Assembly (NCBI GenBank): GCA_008704415.1
Contig: VXIS01000193.1
Location: forward strand, 1-64,000
Direction: 5' to 3'
Source of the DNA: Sphaerosporella brunnea
Lineage: Eukaryota > Ascomycota > Pezizomycetes > Pezizales > Pyronemataceae
Length of the DNA: 64,000 nucleotides
This document shows positions 24,679-41,955 of this stretch, in pieces. Position numbers and translations under genes: made by a program. Numbering within the stretch: the first letter of the stretch is position 1; each line of letters starts with the position of its first letter. Under the pieces are notes generated by a model. It worked only from the letters and a program-made list of their open reading frames with translations. It made no database searches and was not told the origin of the DNA.

Positions 24679-25863
24679 ATGCATTCACACATGGCGTTAT
24701 TGTTGGGAGCGATATATTATCTAGTAGCTAATGGATCAATGGACGATTTAAACTGTCACTTTCCGTTTTATGCATCGTTCCTCTAGGAGGCTTCCATTCG
24801 GTATCACTCGCGGTATGCAGAGTGCGTACTCTGCAACATAAGCTTAAGCTTACGACGTCTAGATCTACCCAATGCATCGTGATACACGATCGAAGGCCTC
24901 GAATCAACATGGTGGCCGGTTGTCTCCACAAGTACCCTAGACCCTATAGATATCTAATCCCAACTCGCGAGCCGCGATCGGTCGGACGATGTTGGGTGGC
25001 CGGTGCTGAGAGGGAATCTGTATGCACTTGCGGCTGTGGTAACAACTCGGCGGGACGGGCCGATGTGGGCTCTGGGAAATCGAATGGCATGGCAAATGTT
25101 GGTCTTTCAGATGCGGTGGCGTGCAATTAGTAGGTGGAAGAACACAGTCACGACTGATATATCTATCGCTAGCCGCTAATTTCCTAGCTCACCGCCGGCC
25201 GGCCGGTTCCGTCGATCTTGCAGTTGGCTGCGAACGTCTCAGACAGACCCCACGGGAGGTGAACATTCTCAGCCATGCTATCGCGTTGCCACTTATGTCG
25301 TTTTTCCCTCCGCAAGGCAGCCCGTTGCCATGCGTATTTGTGAGCCAGCCAGCGTGCTTTTCAGCGCGACACAGAGGGAAAAACGACATAAGTGGCAGCG
25401 CGATAGTAGATCCTCTTAACCATGCTTATCCAGGGCTATCATCTCCGTTTGAAAAAAAAAAAAAATTAAAAAAAATTAAAAAAAATTGGGCATATGCTGA
25501 ATGCCTCTTAACAAGTTCTGCTTGACGTCAGTTTTCCATCTACTGCATCATTACCACACTCCCCTGACCATGATAATCTGGAATCCCCAGAAGTTAGACG
25601 CGTTCAATGCTTTCAATAAGTTCACCGAGAGACCTTCTCTGCCGCTAGTGGAAATAACGGAGCACTTGGGAAAGTATAGACAGCACTGTGGGCTGTACTT
25701 GGTTCATTGGATCTCACTCGGTCGCTATGTTTGGTAAGTTCACTGTACTTAGCACTTTAAGCATCACGGCAACTTCTTTTTCTTTTAGAGTGCTCGACGA
25801 ATGATCATACTGTCATAATCACTCTCATTAACTCATTTGCCCGTCCCATCGCTCCTGCAACAT
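24679..25863. other. Intergenic between convergent SEC20 and CCT1
   Basis: Holds a foldback element (listed separately), an A-rich tract at 25450-25488, and the 3' flanks of the two convergent genes. No gene seen. Confidence 0.55.
25281..25403. mobile_element. Foldback MITE, 123 bp, TA flanks
   Basis: Terminal inverted repeats of about 30 bp (left end TCGCGTTGCCACTTATGTCG, right end its complement with one mismatch) enclose a short unique centre. TA dinucleotides flank both ends (25279-25280 and 25404-25405), the target-site duplication expected for Tc1/mariner-type insertion. Too short to code for a transposase. Confidence 0.75.
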
Positions 25864-27849
25864 CTAGTGCCCACCATGCGGGTCCTCCGCTGGTTGTTCC
25901 GCTGCAAACTTCGTCAGCACCCTACCCCAAATATCTAAACGGTAAAAAAAGGATTACTCACGATCCAGTTTAATCATCGTGTCAATGCGCATGATCGAGA
26001 TGCACGCCTCAACGGCACTCTTTAAGCTCTTGATCTTGCTCATAGACGGCTCGAGCACACCCGCTTTAACCTCATCCACAACCTTCCCCCTCATCAAGTC
26101 CAGTCCGTAGTTCTTGTACGCCTTCTTCTTGGCGTCCGTGTCCGCGGCGCTCTGGGAGGCAGCATGGTAAGAACGCAGCTTGGCGACCAGGTCGCTGGCG
26201 TCTTTTGCCGCGTTGATTGCGAGGGTCTTAGGGATAATCAGAAGTGCGGTGGCAAATTCGGCGATGGCGAGTTGCTCACGGGAGCCCTGGGGAAAGTCAG
26301 TAACCGCTGACGCAAAAAGAGTGGTGGGGGAAGTACCAGAGTGGTAGCAAAGTTCTCAAGGTAGATGGAAAGCGCAGTCTCAACGGCCCCTCCACCGGGA
26401 ACAACCTTTCCGCTCTCGAGGGTGCGCTTGACTGCGCATAGAGAGTCGTGGACTGATCGCTCCATCTCGTCGAGCTGGTAGTCGTTTGCACCACGGAGAA
26501 TGATGGAGGCGGAGGCGTAGGTCTTGGTACCCTTGATCAGAATGCACTCGTCATCAGATATCCTCTCCTGCACCACCTCCTCCGCGAATCCAAGGTTCGA
26601 AGGGTCAAAGACTTCGTCACCCTCCAAATTCGACAGCGTGCTGATGAGAGTCGCACCAGCTGCCTTAGCGATACGACGGAGGTCTTCCTTCTTGCAGCGA
26701 CGCACAGCCATGGCACCACGCTCCACAAACGCCTTCAGGCACAGGTCATCGATACCCTTGGTGGTCAGGACGACGTTGGCTCCCGCGTCAAGGATCAACT
26801 TTATGCGGTCAAGCACCATAGAGGACTCTCTCTCTCGGATCTTCTCAAGCTGCTCAGGGTCGTCGATGGTTATGTGGACACCGAGCGCCATGCGCTGCCT
26901 CTGGAAGTTGATGTCCAGACAGGCGATTTTGGCATTTTGAACCCGTGTAGGCATGGCCTGGGAAGCAACAGTGCAGTTCAGGGCGTATCCCTTCACCAGA
27001 ATCGACTCCAAAGCGCTCTTTCCGTGCGCCTTCAGAATGTTGACCGCCTTGACCGGGTACTTGACGTCGCCACGGCTGTTGATCGACTTCACCGCCTGCA
27101 TCGCGTCCACACACATGTTTGCGAAGAAGTCAGAATCGGAGCCGATGATCTTAGAGGACATTGAGGTTTTGGCGATGTTGATGAGGGTCTCGCGGCCAAG
27201 AGCGTCGACAGATACCGACATCACTTCCTGAAGGAAGCGTAGAGCCTCTCGTAGCGCAATTCGGTAACCGGTTATTATAGTAGTCGTGTGGATCCTGTTG
27301 CGGATCAGGTCGTTGGCACGCTTGATCAGCTCCGAGGCCAGAATCACAACGGATGTGGTTCCATCTCCGACCTGTAGGTACTCTATCAGTACCGCACTGA
27401 CAGTATTTCGGTAATATCAATTGTACGTCCGCACCTCCTTGTCTTGCTGCTGCGCCAAAGTGACTAAAATCTTGCCCGCCGGGTGCTCCACGTCCAGTAG
27501 ACCCAATATCGTCGCACCGTCGTTCGTGACCGTCACATCACCGATGTCGTCCACCATCATCTTGTCGAGGCCGGAGGGGCCAAAGGAGCTCTTGACAATA
27601 TTCGCGATAGCTTGCGTAGCGAGAACTGAATTCAAGATCAGTGAATGAGAGTTCGGTGAGAGTTCGGTTGAGGGCGGAAGGCTAGAAAGAGATACCATTC
27701 TGATCTCTTATATCGGAACCACTGATTTTCTCACCCCCGAGAACTACATCAATGGGGCATCAGCAACCAAACGTGGACAACCGGATGGATAGGGAAGAGG
27801 CCATACATAGAGTTCCGCTGTTCCGTGGAGCGGAGAAGATACCAGACAT
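25864..27849 (-). CDS. cct1: T-complex protein 1 subunit alpha (CCT1)
   Basis: Alpha subunit of the cytosolic chaperonin CCT/TRiC, which folds actin, tubulin and WD proteins in an ATP-driven cycle. Six exons (27849-27807, 27743-27696, 27625-27435, 27371-26337, 26286-25962, 25901-25864) give 559 aa, the family's size. Seen: [14 protein letters not shown] leader, NDGATIL, the ATP-binding GDGTTSV loop (96-102), [10 protein letters not shown], the apical domain with [17 protein letters not shown] and [15 protein letters not shown] segments, VVPGGGAVE, and an acidic-basic C-terminus. Alpha is distinguished from other subunits by [20 protein letters not shown] and [13 protein letters not shown]. 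The start in a 43-nt first exon is required to build the conserved N-terminus; a nearby ATG at 27698 is in another frame and spurious. Confidence 0.96.
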
Positions 27850-28164
27850 GATATATTATTAGATGGATATTTGTTGTAATAAGGCGGGATGGGGGGGTTA
27901 GTGGGATGTTTGGTTCGAGCTGTGTATGTAGTAACTTTTCTGGGGAGTTGAGCCTCTGACATTGCTACACACATCACCCCGCCGCGTGCCCAGCGTACAT
28001 TTGATCACACCACACTCGCTGACTTGGTGATTGGAAGTTGTCATCTCCCCAAAGCTCTCTGCTCTGCCTAGTCCCCTACTTACGACCACCCCCCGCCGCT
28101 ACCACCACAGAGGGATCCGCTATCTACGTCCCAATATTCCTCTTCCAATTACTTCGTGATTCTT

Positions 28165-28228
28165 TCTTGCCGACCCTTTCTCTTGCCAACCCTTTCTCTT
28201 GCCGACCCTTTCTCTTGCCGACCCTTTC
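28165..28228 (+). repeat. 16-bp tandem repeat, four units, upstream of PRP4
   Basis: Four head-to-tail copies of TCTTGCCGACCCTTTC at 28165, 28181, 28197 and 28213. Copy 2 has one change (G to A). A degenerate fifth copy may follow. It lies 235-300 bp before the PRP4 kinase ATG, in promoter or leader. Confidence 0.9.
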
Positions 28229-28462
28229 TCCTGTCGACACACGCCGCCAACGCTCGATCTGCCGACTCTCGATACCCGAAGTCTATACTGGTACAGCCGT
28301 GCATAATCTCTCATCACCCGGGGTTGGAACTCTTAAGCGCGACATTTGAGAATCTCCGGCAAGAATACGAAGGCTAACATCAACGCTTTCTTCAATCCAA
28401 AGCCTCATTCAAACTAGAGCAATAGCAAAAAGCAAATAATCCCCACACATCGAAAAAAAACA

Positions 28463-31188
<2,726 letters not shown>

Positions 31189-31786
31189 CGTTGAATTGGG
31201 AAGAGGCGCTTTTAGCTCAACTTGGACGATAGATTTGCGTGGTGCGTACTTTGTAGGATAGTTTACATTTGTCTGGATGCATTTTCTTGCTTTGCTTTAC
31301 TTGGTGGCATTCTGCATGGAAGGCAATCAACCCCGGATGTCTGATTGAATCGTGAGATACTATACCAGTATGGATATTGTGATGTTACTAGGCTGGTGAT
31401 GTTCTATTTGAGGTTCAAGAGCCAACATTGATTTCGACATTCTGACACCTTTCAAGTGAAGGCGATTTACTATCTCACACCAAGTTACTCGATTGACCTA
31501 CTTTTTATTTGCCAAGACGCCAGGGGTTCGCGCTTTCTTTTCACTTTACGCGGGATCTCAACAACACGCGTGTCAAAACAATTCTCTCTCTCTATCACAC
31601 TCCCCGCTTCTCCACTTCCTTCAATCGACAACACCCACTCTCCCTCATTCTCCATTAACGATTAACGATTTTCTTCCTGTCGAACGGCGTTACTAGAATC
31701 GGCCTCTCGTCTTTCTTTACCTGTAACGATACCCGTGAGCCATCTCGTGTTTTTCACCTCCGAATCACAGCTCAGATACCATCACG
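31189..31786. other. Intergenic PRP4-MCM3
   Basis: 598 bp holding the PRP4 3' flank and the MCM3 promoter, including an MCB box listed separately and a CT-rich leader near 31585-31690. Confidence 0.6.
31566..31571 (+). promoter_or_regulatory. MCB box (ACGCGT) upstream of MCM3
   Basis: ACGCGT in the palindrome ACACGCGTGT (31564-31573), 216 bp upstream of the MCM3 ATG. In yeasts the MBF complex uses this element to drive G1/S genes including MCM genes. Its role here is inferred from position and sequence. Confidence 0.6.
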
Positions 31787-34377
<2,591 letters not shown>

Positions 34378-35241
34378 TTATATCTGGAATGATACCATTG
34401 CTACGCTGTCCCCCGTGGGGGATCGGTGGAGCTGAAGCGGATGCGGTTTTGTTGATGATATCTGTATCACCTTGTTTTCCTTACCTCTCCAGCCTGTAGA
34501 TCGATCCATCTCTGCCCCCTTTTGCGCCGCAAGTGATGCCGGGCCAACCAATAAGCAGTTTCAAACTCGGTGGCTGTAGCCGCCGCGCGCCTCGGCCCCA
34601 GCCCAGATATATGTACCTCTTTTACCGATTGGGCCCGGTGTGTCCTTAAGAGGTACCTGCCTGCCTAGGAAGTATAACTTCGATTTTTTTTAATTTTTTT
34701 TTGGTGTCCTAAATATAACAAAAACGACTTAGCTCGTAGGGTACTAGTCGAACAACAAGCTTTTGAGATTATGCAAGTACTGGGATTCCCCCGGATTGAT
34801 GGGGTTTCCACATGCCACTCCACCTCATTCTACATACTCCATGCACTCTAGCTGATTACGTGGGATGGATAGTGTAGTGGGAGAGTGAGAGTGCCGGTGA
34901 GTGGGTTAAGGCTTTGGGTGGGCGTTTTATGGCGCCTTTGGAGGCGGAGAGAGGAGGGATCCGGAGTTGCACGTGGAGTTAGAGTATGAAACAAATGCAT
35001 ACGAATCAGACCACCCTGCCAATTAAGCCAATAATCGGGTGTAGTCTGCCTGGAGAGCTGTGCATGGTACATACGTCGTCGTTCCCTTGTTATATAACCC
35101 CTCCCCATCTCCCGTGTTGTTGTTGTGCGCTCCCCCTTTCCCTCCTATCAGCTCCGGATCCTCCGCAAAAAAACCATCGCAAAACCGCAAAACAACGCAG
35201 CATCCAAGCAAAAAAAACTCGTTACAAGAAGAAACGGAACA
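34378..35241. other. Intergenic MCM3 to secreted peptide
   Basis: No gene seen. MCM3 3' flank with T-rich tracts near 34683-34702, and the promoter of the small secreted peptide gene at the right end. Confidence 0.55.
35091..35097 (+). promoter_or_regulatory. TATA box of the small secreted peptide gene
   Basis: TATATAA, 145 bp before the ATG at 35242, followed by a C/T-rich then A-rich leader. Strong match to the TATA consensus and well placed. Confidence 0.55.
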
Positions 35242-35412
35242 ATGAAGCCTACGCTCCTCATCGGCCTATTACTATCGCTCTCGACGAAGACGGTGTTTGC
35301 GGCCCCAGTATCATTACCGGTACCTGTTACTGACCCGGAAGCCCTCGCGGACTTTCGGGAGTTTTTGGTGGCTGAGAAGGTGGCCGAAATGGTTGCTGAG
35401 GGGACGGAGTAA
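35242..35412 (+). CDS. Small secreted peptide, 56 residues
   Basis: A 56-codon frame starting ATGAAGCC in an A-rich context (purines around the start, typical for fungi). Residues 1-20 form a signal peptide (MKPTLLIGLLLSLSTKTVFA, with an Ala-x-Ala-like site at FAAP). The mature part is about 36 residues, Pro/Val then Asp/Glu/Ala-rich helix (ADFREFLVAEKVAEMVAEG), with no cysteine. It has its own TATA box. No family recognised; it could be a secreted signal or pheromone-like peptide precursor, but no Kex2 pair or repeat is present. It may also be non-functional. An in-frame non-ATG extension upstream is unlikely. Confidence 0.5.
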   Translation: MKPTLLIGLLLSLSTKTVFAAPVSLPVPVTDPEALADFREFLVAEKVAEMVAEGTE

Positions 35413-36509
35413 AGGGGGGGGGCGGGCAGCTGGGTAGGGAGGGATTAGATTGGATTTTTGGTGCTTTTGGTTGGTCGGAAGGGGGTTTCATTGCTATGAG
35501 CTTATGACATCAATTTGTATAACGACTATTGTGGTGGGATGTATAGAGGGTGGTCATGGGTTTGAACTGGATGGAAGGCTGGGGGTCGGGAAGGTCAGGA
35601 TATTCAACAAAGCAAAAGGGAGAAAACAAAAACTATTCAAATCAGCAGTCGAGCGAAGAGTATGCCGTAGCAACAATGGCCGTGATATCTACCTGCCGTA
35701 CAACACAACACAAAGCCAACTCTTACCTACAACGGGTGGCTGCCGTTTGTTTTGTTGTTTGTTTTGTTTTTGGGGCTTCGGGGCATTTCGGCTGTAACTG
35801 GACATCTTATGGCTACAGCAGCGAGTGCACGTGGGAGTTGAAGAGGTACCCTCGCCGATACATGGAAACTGCCTCCCACGTGGTAGTCCTTGAAAATTCC
35901 GCCTAGATTCTCCCACACCAACCGGTGATGCAGCTTTCCTTTGCCTTCTTAGAGAAATTTTGCAGCCCACTGGCGGTGGCAGGAGATAAGCAACGTCTGC
36001 AGATAAGGCCTGATGGTACTTACTCGGCATGCCAATTCATGCCGGGGAACCGACTCGGCACCTGTTGTACAGTTTGCAAATTGGTTGCTATGCTGTCGGG
36101 CGCCGGATACCGGATCGGATTATGAGCACGCTGCAGGCCCTCAGGCCGAAGCGCGGTGGTAGCACTGCATGTTGTGGTCGGATCAAATGATGATCATGAG
36201 CGTTTTTGTGTAGGGGATAAACGTTTCCTTTACAAGCTGCACATGTTTGATCAACATCTCCATGCCAGGCCAACGGCATGCAGGTAGAAATCTACTGTAG
36301 ATATTGCGATTGACTGGGACTCTGAATCGCGGTGCAAGTCAAGCACCTGCCCAGGACCCAGGTACATACTTCTTGGTACTCAAGTCATGGCTGAGTGACA
36401 ATTCATGACTGTGGGTAACACAAGGCGATCGACCCTGCTAGCTCCCGTTGTTGGTGTTGGTTGCAACACAGACGCAAGACGCACTGTTGAACGCGTCCCA
36501 CCCACTTCG
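35413..36509. other. Intergenic before the DEVH helicase
   Basis: No convincing gene; frames of about 60-118 codons overlap on both strands. An ACGCGT lies just upstream of the helicase start (36490-36495). Confidence 0.5.
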
Positions 36510-39500
36510 ATGCCACCGACGAAATCAACAGTAGTCGCTTCGAAGAAGCAACAACCGCCCGCCGCTTCATCTTCGCAGCAACCGGCGGCAGAGGAGAAGA
36601 AACCTCCTTCTGTCCAGGAGATCATCGGCGGGAAATCATGGACCGGCAAACTGCCACAAACACTATTGTATGTTTTGGTTTCCAAGCTTGTATAAAGTCA
36701 GTCAGTGTACCTGACTGCAGGAAAGCTACGAGCATTGTGTTAGGCAAGGCTGGGAGAAGCCTCAATATGACAACCCCGTATGTCACTGTTTCTTGGAAGC
36801 CTCAACCCCTTCCTGATCGGTCACTAACTCTCGAGGTTGTGGCGACAGAAACGTGAGAAGAGCGGTTTTGTCACCGCGGTTCACATCGGCCTCAAAAACA
36901 CCCGCACCTCTGAAATACAGCGTATAACTTTCCGCCCGCCGGCTGAACTGCCGTGGGTTCCTCAGCCGACTCCGCTCGAGAGCCGGCATCTTTGCGCCAC
37001 CTATGCCTTGCACCGCGTTTGCTCGATGAAAAATATCCATCACATGCTACCACCCACTCATAAGCAATTCTGGTCCGCACTGGAAGAGATCCGCCAAGAG
37101 GAGCAGAAGGCCGGGAAGGCGTGGCGTTATGAGGCCGATCCTTTCGCGGTGAAACGCGAACACGACGCTGCCCGAGCGAAGGCGGAGAAACAGAAGGCAG
37201 CGGCAGGCAAGGATCCGAAGAAGGCGGCCAATCTGCTGCTTGGCGGTAAATCCAAGGGCTGGCAGTCCGTGCCAGTGGTAGACATGAGCTGCGATAGACG
37301 CCGGGAGACCGAGGATCTGATTCGCCGGTATCATGTCTGGAACCCTCACGGCGTCGAAATGAAGAAAGAGGTGAAGGAAACGATCATACAGGAGCTCACT
37401 GATCTTGGATTCAAAAAACTCCACATTGAGGAAGCCTGCGACTGGGTCAAGGATAGAGAGGAGGCCCTGGAATGGCTGCTGATACACGTTCCTGAAGACG
37501 ATGTTCCTCAGAGGTTTTTGCCTGAAAACTATGCCGCTGGAATCACAATGTCCACAGGCGAGAGTCTCGGCACTGATTATGCAGCAAGAAGGTTGGCCGC
37601 TGCAGGGTACTCGCTGGACCTTTGCTACGAGGCTTTGCATCGGAACAGTCTCAATGAGGACCGCGCCGCTGAAGCTTTGATGCAGATGCTTGTGCACGGG
37701 AACCAGACATCTCCCGAAGGCCCTATTGAAGAGTACATGATAGACCTCACGGATCCCGACGATGCAAATATTTGGAATGAGGAGCTGCAATCTCTCGATG
37801 CTATCTATGGACCAGAACGGTTCACAGTAGTGTCGCCGCAGGTGTGCAGAGTGCTTCTGGAATTGCAGCAATCCGAAGGAGAGAACCTGCCCAAGATCAT
37901 CCTGGAGGTCAGGAAGCCCACAGCGTATCCGGGGTCGCTTATCTATCCAGAAGTTATACCAACCCTTGCTATCGTTACTGAGGGTGACGGTAGATTAGCA
38001 GCATATGTACGGTTAAGCATCATCAAGCAAGTTGCAGAGTACGCCGAAACACTCAAGGGCGAGCAGATGATCTTCACAATTGTGGACTGGCTCGAGAATG
38101 AGATCATTCGTATAATTGAGTCCCCCGGACGGTTGCGAGATGTAGCTACCGCGGTAACTGGAAGCGACGAGAGGAATGATCGGCCGTCGGCAGAGAACCG
38201 CAAACGACGCCGAAACCGTGCAAAGAAAGGCCCGATAGATTGGACACCAGGAACCAAAGCTAGCATCGATGTTCTGCGCAACACGGAGGAACGGCTGCAA
38301 TCACCACAGCAAAAGAAAATGTTGCAGGCACGCCAGAGCTTACCCGCTTGGCAGCGTCGAGAAGATATTGTTAACGCAGTAAATTCCGCCCAAGTAGTTA
38401 TAATTAGTGGAGAAACTGGAAGCGGAAAGAGTACACAATCCGTTCAATTCATCCTCGACAATATGATCCAGCGTAAACTGGGGAGCGTGGCAAATATTGT
38501 GTGTACACAGCCCCGACGTATTTCTGCACTTGGCTTGGCAGACCGTGTCAGTGATGAGCGGTGTCAAACAGTTGGACAAGAGGTTGGATATGCCATACGC
38601 GGAGAGTCAAGGCAAACCCATGGTGTTACGAAGGTCACATTTGTCACGACTGGTGTGCTGCTTCGACGGCTGCAGACGGGAGATACTCTCGAAGATGTTT
38701 CGCATATCGTCATCGATGAAGTTCACGAACGGAGCTTGGATACGGATTTTTTGCTAATCTTAGTCAAGAGGATCATTGCAAGACGGAAGGACCTTAAGAT
38801 TGTATTGATGAGTGCAACGTTAGATGCAGCTGTTTTCTCAGAATATTTCGGAGGCGATACAATAGTCAAGCGAGTCAACATCGAAGGACGGACGTTTCCA
38901 GTTACCGACCATTATCTTGACGCTGTGATTGCCAAGACTGAGTTTACAGGTAGAGGAGTAGGTGCAGGGGGGCGGCGGTATGAAAATGCCGTTGAGGAAG
39001 GAATAGATCCCGCTGTAGGACATATCATCCGAGGCCTAGGGGATAGGATCAACTACAATCTGATTGCCGCGACTGTTATGTACATTGATAGGCGGCTTGG
39101 TGATGCGGATGGTGCCATCTTGATCTTCCTACCTGGTGCGTTGCTTTCCTCTTCGAGACATGACAGAAACTGATGAATATCAGGAACGATGGAGATATCA
39201 CGCTGCATCGATGCAATCAAAACTCTTCCTAACGGCTCCAACCGATACCACGCTCTCCCTCTCCATGCCGCTTTGACGCCCGCTGAGCAGCGCCGTGTGT
39301 TCCCAGCCCCGCCGCTGGGCCGGCGTAAAGTCATTGCCGCCACGAATGTTGCTGAAACCTCTATCACCATCGAGGACGTTGTTTGTGTTATAGACACCGG
39401 CAGGGTGAAAGAGACCTCCTTCGACCCCGCCGATAACGTGGTCAAACTACAAGAAGTGTGGGCTTCTCGTGCGGCAGCAAAGCAGCGTCGTGGACGTGCA

Positions 39501-40768
39501 GGCCGTGTTCGCGCCGGTGAATGCTACAAGCTCTACACCAAAGACACCGAAGAGCGCAAGATGCCTGAGCGCCCAGAGCCGGAGTTGAAACGCGTGCCGC
39601 TCGAAAAAACCTGCCTCGGAGTGAAGGCAATGGGTATCAAAGACGTGCGCGCGTTCCTGGCAGCTGCACTCAGCCCACCGAACACAATGGCTGTTGAAAA
39701 CGCTTTGATGGTGCTGGAAAAGATGGGCGCAGTCATCGACGACGAACTGTCCGCACTTGGAAGACATATGGCGCTCATACCCGCGGATCTGAGATGCTCA
39801 AAGCTGATGGTGTATGGTGTTCTTTTCGGATGCCTCGATCCGGCGATTACTATCGCCAGCATTCTCACTGCGAGATCCCCCTTTGTCTCGCAAATGGACA
39901 AGCGCGAGGAATCCAAGAGTGTCCGAACAAGGTTTGCAAACCAGCAGGGGGATCTCCTCGCAGACTGCCGTGCGTGGGAGCAATGGAGTGAAATGCGGAA
40001 ATCGCACTCCTATAAAGAAGTGAGAACCTGGTGCGACGAAAACTTTTTGAGCCACCAAACGCTCCTCGATATCGCCTCCAACCGTTCGCAATACCTTGAC
40101 GCCCTACGAGAAACAGGATTTCTTCTGATATCCCGTGGCGTAATGCTTCCGCCAGACCTTAACAGAAACTCGGAAAATAATGTCCTCATCCGCGCGCTCA
40201 TCGCTGGCGCCTTCACCCCGCAGATCGCGCGCATACAGATGCCGCAGCAGAAATTTGCTTCCAGTTCTAGTGGCGCGCTGGCGGTAGATCCGGAGGCGAA
40301 GACGATCAAGTACTTTACTAACGATAACGGCCGTGTTTTTGCCCACCCGTCTAGCACGGTGTCTGAGGCCCAATCATTCCCGAATAATGCAGGGTTCTTG
40401 ACGTTCTTTGGGAGGATGGCTACTAGTAAGGTATTTTTGAGGGATTGCACTCGTAAGTCCCCTCTCCCACGCACCCAACGTTTTCTTAAGTCTGGAATTG
40501 ACATGCGGTAGCGGTCGGCGCCTATGCGCTCCTCCTTCTGGGCGGAAAGGTTGAGGTTGATACCCTTGGACGAGGCATTACCGTTGATGGCTGGATCCGC
40601 CTGAGAGGTTGGGGACGAATCGGAATCTTGGTGCAGAGGTTGAGGGCTATGCTGGATGGCGTGCTCGGTGATATGATCGATAATCCGGATCTGGCAGCTG
40701 GTGCAAGCGGTGAGAAGGAGGAGGTTGTCAACTGCGTTGTGGGGCTGATTGAGGGAGAGGGTATTTGA
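36510..40768 (+). CDS. DHX57/YLR419W-type DEVH-box RNA helicase
   Basis: Predicted ATP-dependent RNA helicase of the DExH/RHA group, cytoplasmic or ribosome-associated in relatives. Five exons (36510-36671, 36721-36777, 36849-39135, 39184-40452, 40512-40768) give 1343 aa. Order: Ala/Lys/Gln-rich N-terminus, SWTGKLP motif, UBA-like helices, RWD domain (about 310-450), helicase domain 1 with GETGSGKS (594-601) and DEVH (696-699), SATL motif III, helicase domain 2 with TNVAETSIT and QRRGRAGR, HA2 and OB-fold C-terminus. UBA plus RWD before the helicase defines the DHX57 subgroup. Exon 1 needs a poor GTTTTG donor at 36672 to stay in frame; the better GTATGT four bases upstream shifts the frame. 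Confidence 0.93.
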
Positions 40769-41098
40769 GATGCTAGCCTTGAGAAATTTTTTTTTCCTTC
40801 ATGCGCTGTCATAGACGCCCGCCAGGGGGTATAGAATCCTTAACGGGGTGTTTTTTTTCGCATGCAGAATAGAGACTGTCCAACGGGAATGCTCCTGATG
40901 TTCCACACTCTCAACTTACAGCTCATATCAAAATAAAAAATTCATTTCTGTACCAGTGTGCTATCGATACTGAGATGCGTGGGACCAGATCCAAACATCT
41001 GCTATTCTTTGATCGAAAGGTCATAGGGGTCGATAATTACGGTTCAATCAGGTACATTTCTGTACGTGACTTAAGCTTAGGTAAACTGCCACTGTAGA

Positions 41099-41566
41099 TT
41101 ATTGCGCCTGGGACCGCGGTATAAAAAGGTTGGTTTGTAGCGAGATATAGCCCAAGAGAAAGCTCGGCACCCAAGAGGAAGCGGAATAGAGCAATTCCTG
41201 GATATAACGCAGCCCCTCTTCGAACTCCGACCGGCGCCCATTCACATTAGCAAAATGCCCCGCCACCGATTCAGGCCAACGTTGAAATACGTGGTGCAGA
41301 GGTAAGACCGGCACCTGGGCAGTTGGACGACGCATCCACATCGTTGCTCGCTGTCGATCCAGGCCCTGACAACTATTGCGCAAACCCAATGCCAGCAGCT
41401 TTCCAAATACAGGAGCGCCCGTCAAGACCCTTTCCGTCGCCAAAAGCCATATCTGGGCACTGGCAAATAACCAGATCTTGCTCAGCTCCTCCACACCCTC
41501 GGAGCGGTCATTTTCTATACTAGGAACTTGATACACGAAAAAAAAAAAAGCGGAATCGAAAGCCAA
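41099..41566 (-). CDS. Possible coding exon, unknown protein
   Basis: An open frame of about 155 codons on the minus strand with a non-ATG left limit. The central part (about 41100-41520) has coding-like composition: hydrophobic helices (KIWLFASAQIWLLATERVL), an Arg/Trp-rich loop and a C-terminal helix ending SQAQ. No domain recognised. There is no good in-frame ATG at the 5' end. An ATG at about 41592 would read into this frame if the T10 tract at 41565-41574 were one base longer, so a homopolymer indel, an upstream exon or pseudogenisation are all possible. Confidence 0.3.
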   Translation of the reverse strand: MAFDSAFFFFVYQVPSIENDRSEGVEELSKIWLFASAQIWLLATERVLTGAPVFGKLLALGLRNSCQGLDRQRATMWMRRPTAQVPVLPLHHVFQRWPESVAGHFANVNGRRSEFEEGLRYIQELLYSASSWVPSFLLGYISLQTNLFIPRSQAQ

Positions 41567-41955
41567 AAAAAAAAGTGAGAATCATAAGCCATCACCCGGT
41601 CTCGGTGCAACTCTAAATGTTTCAGTGTAGTTTTGTCTTAGTTCTGTATTGGTTTCGGAAAGGTATTGAAATGTATGGTAAAATATCATAAATACTTATC
41701 GACCCTGAAGGCCACGAGTGATACATAGTGAAGCACCCGACCAGAGGACTTCCCGTGTCCCTCCGGCTACTTGTGTCTCTGCAAGACCAATGGCAACTAC
41801 TAGTGGTGGAAGCGATGGAGGTTGTTGTAGATTATATAGTTCGCTGAGGAGGTTGGAGCTGCTGTGGTGGACAAGGAGGTTGGTTAGGGAAACTGGTCAC
41901 AACGATGTAAAGGTCCTGTCCTCAAATACTCTAGAATATAGTAGCCATGCCAGAC

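Noticed and set aside
40522..40812. 96-codon minus-strand frame
   Set aside because: Antisense shadow of the last exon of the DEVH helicase.
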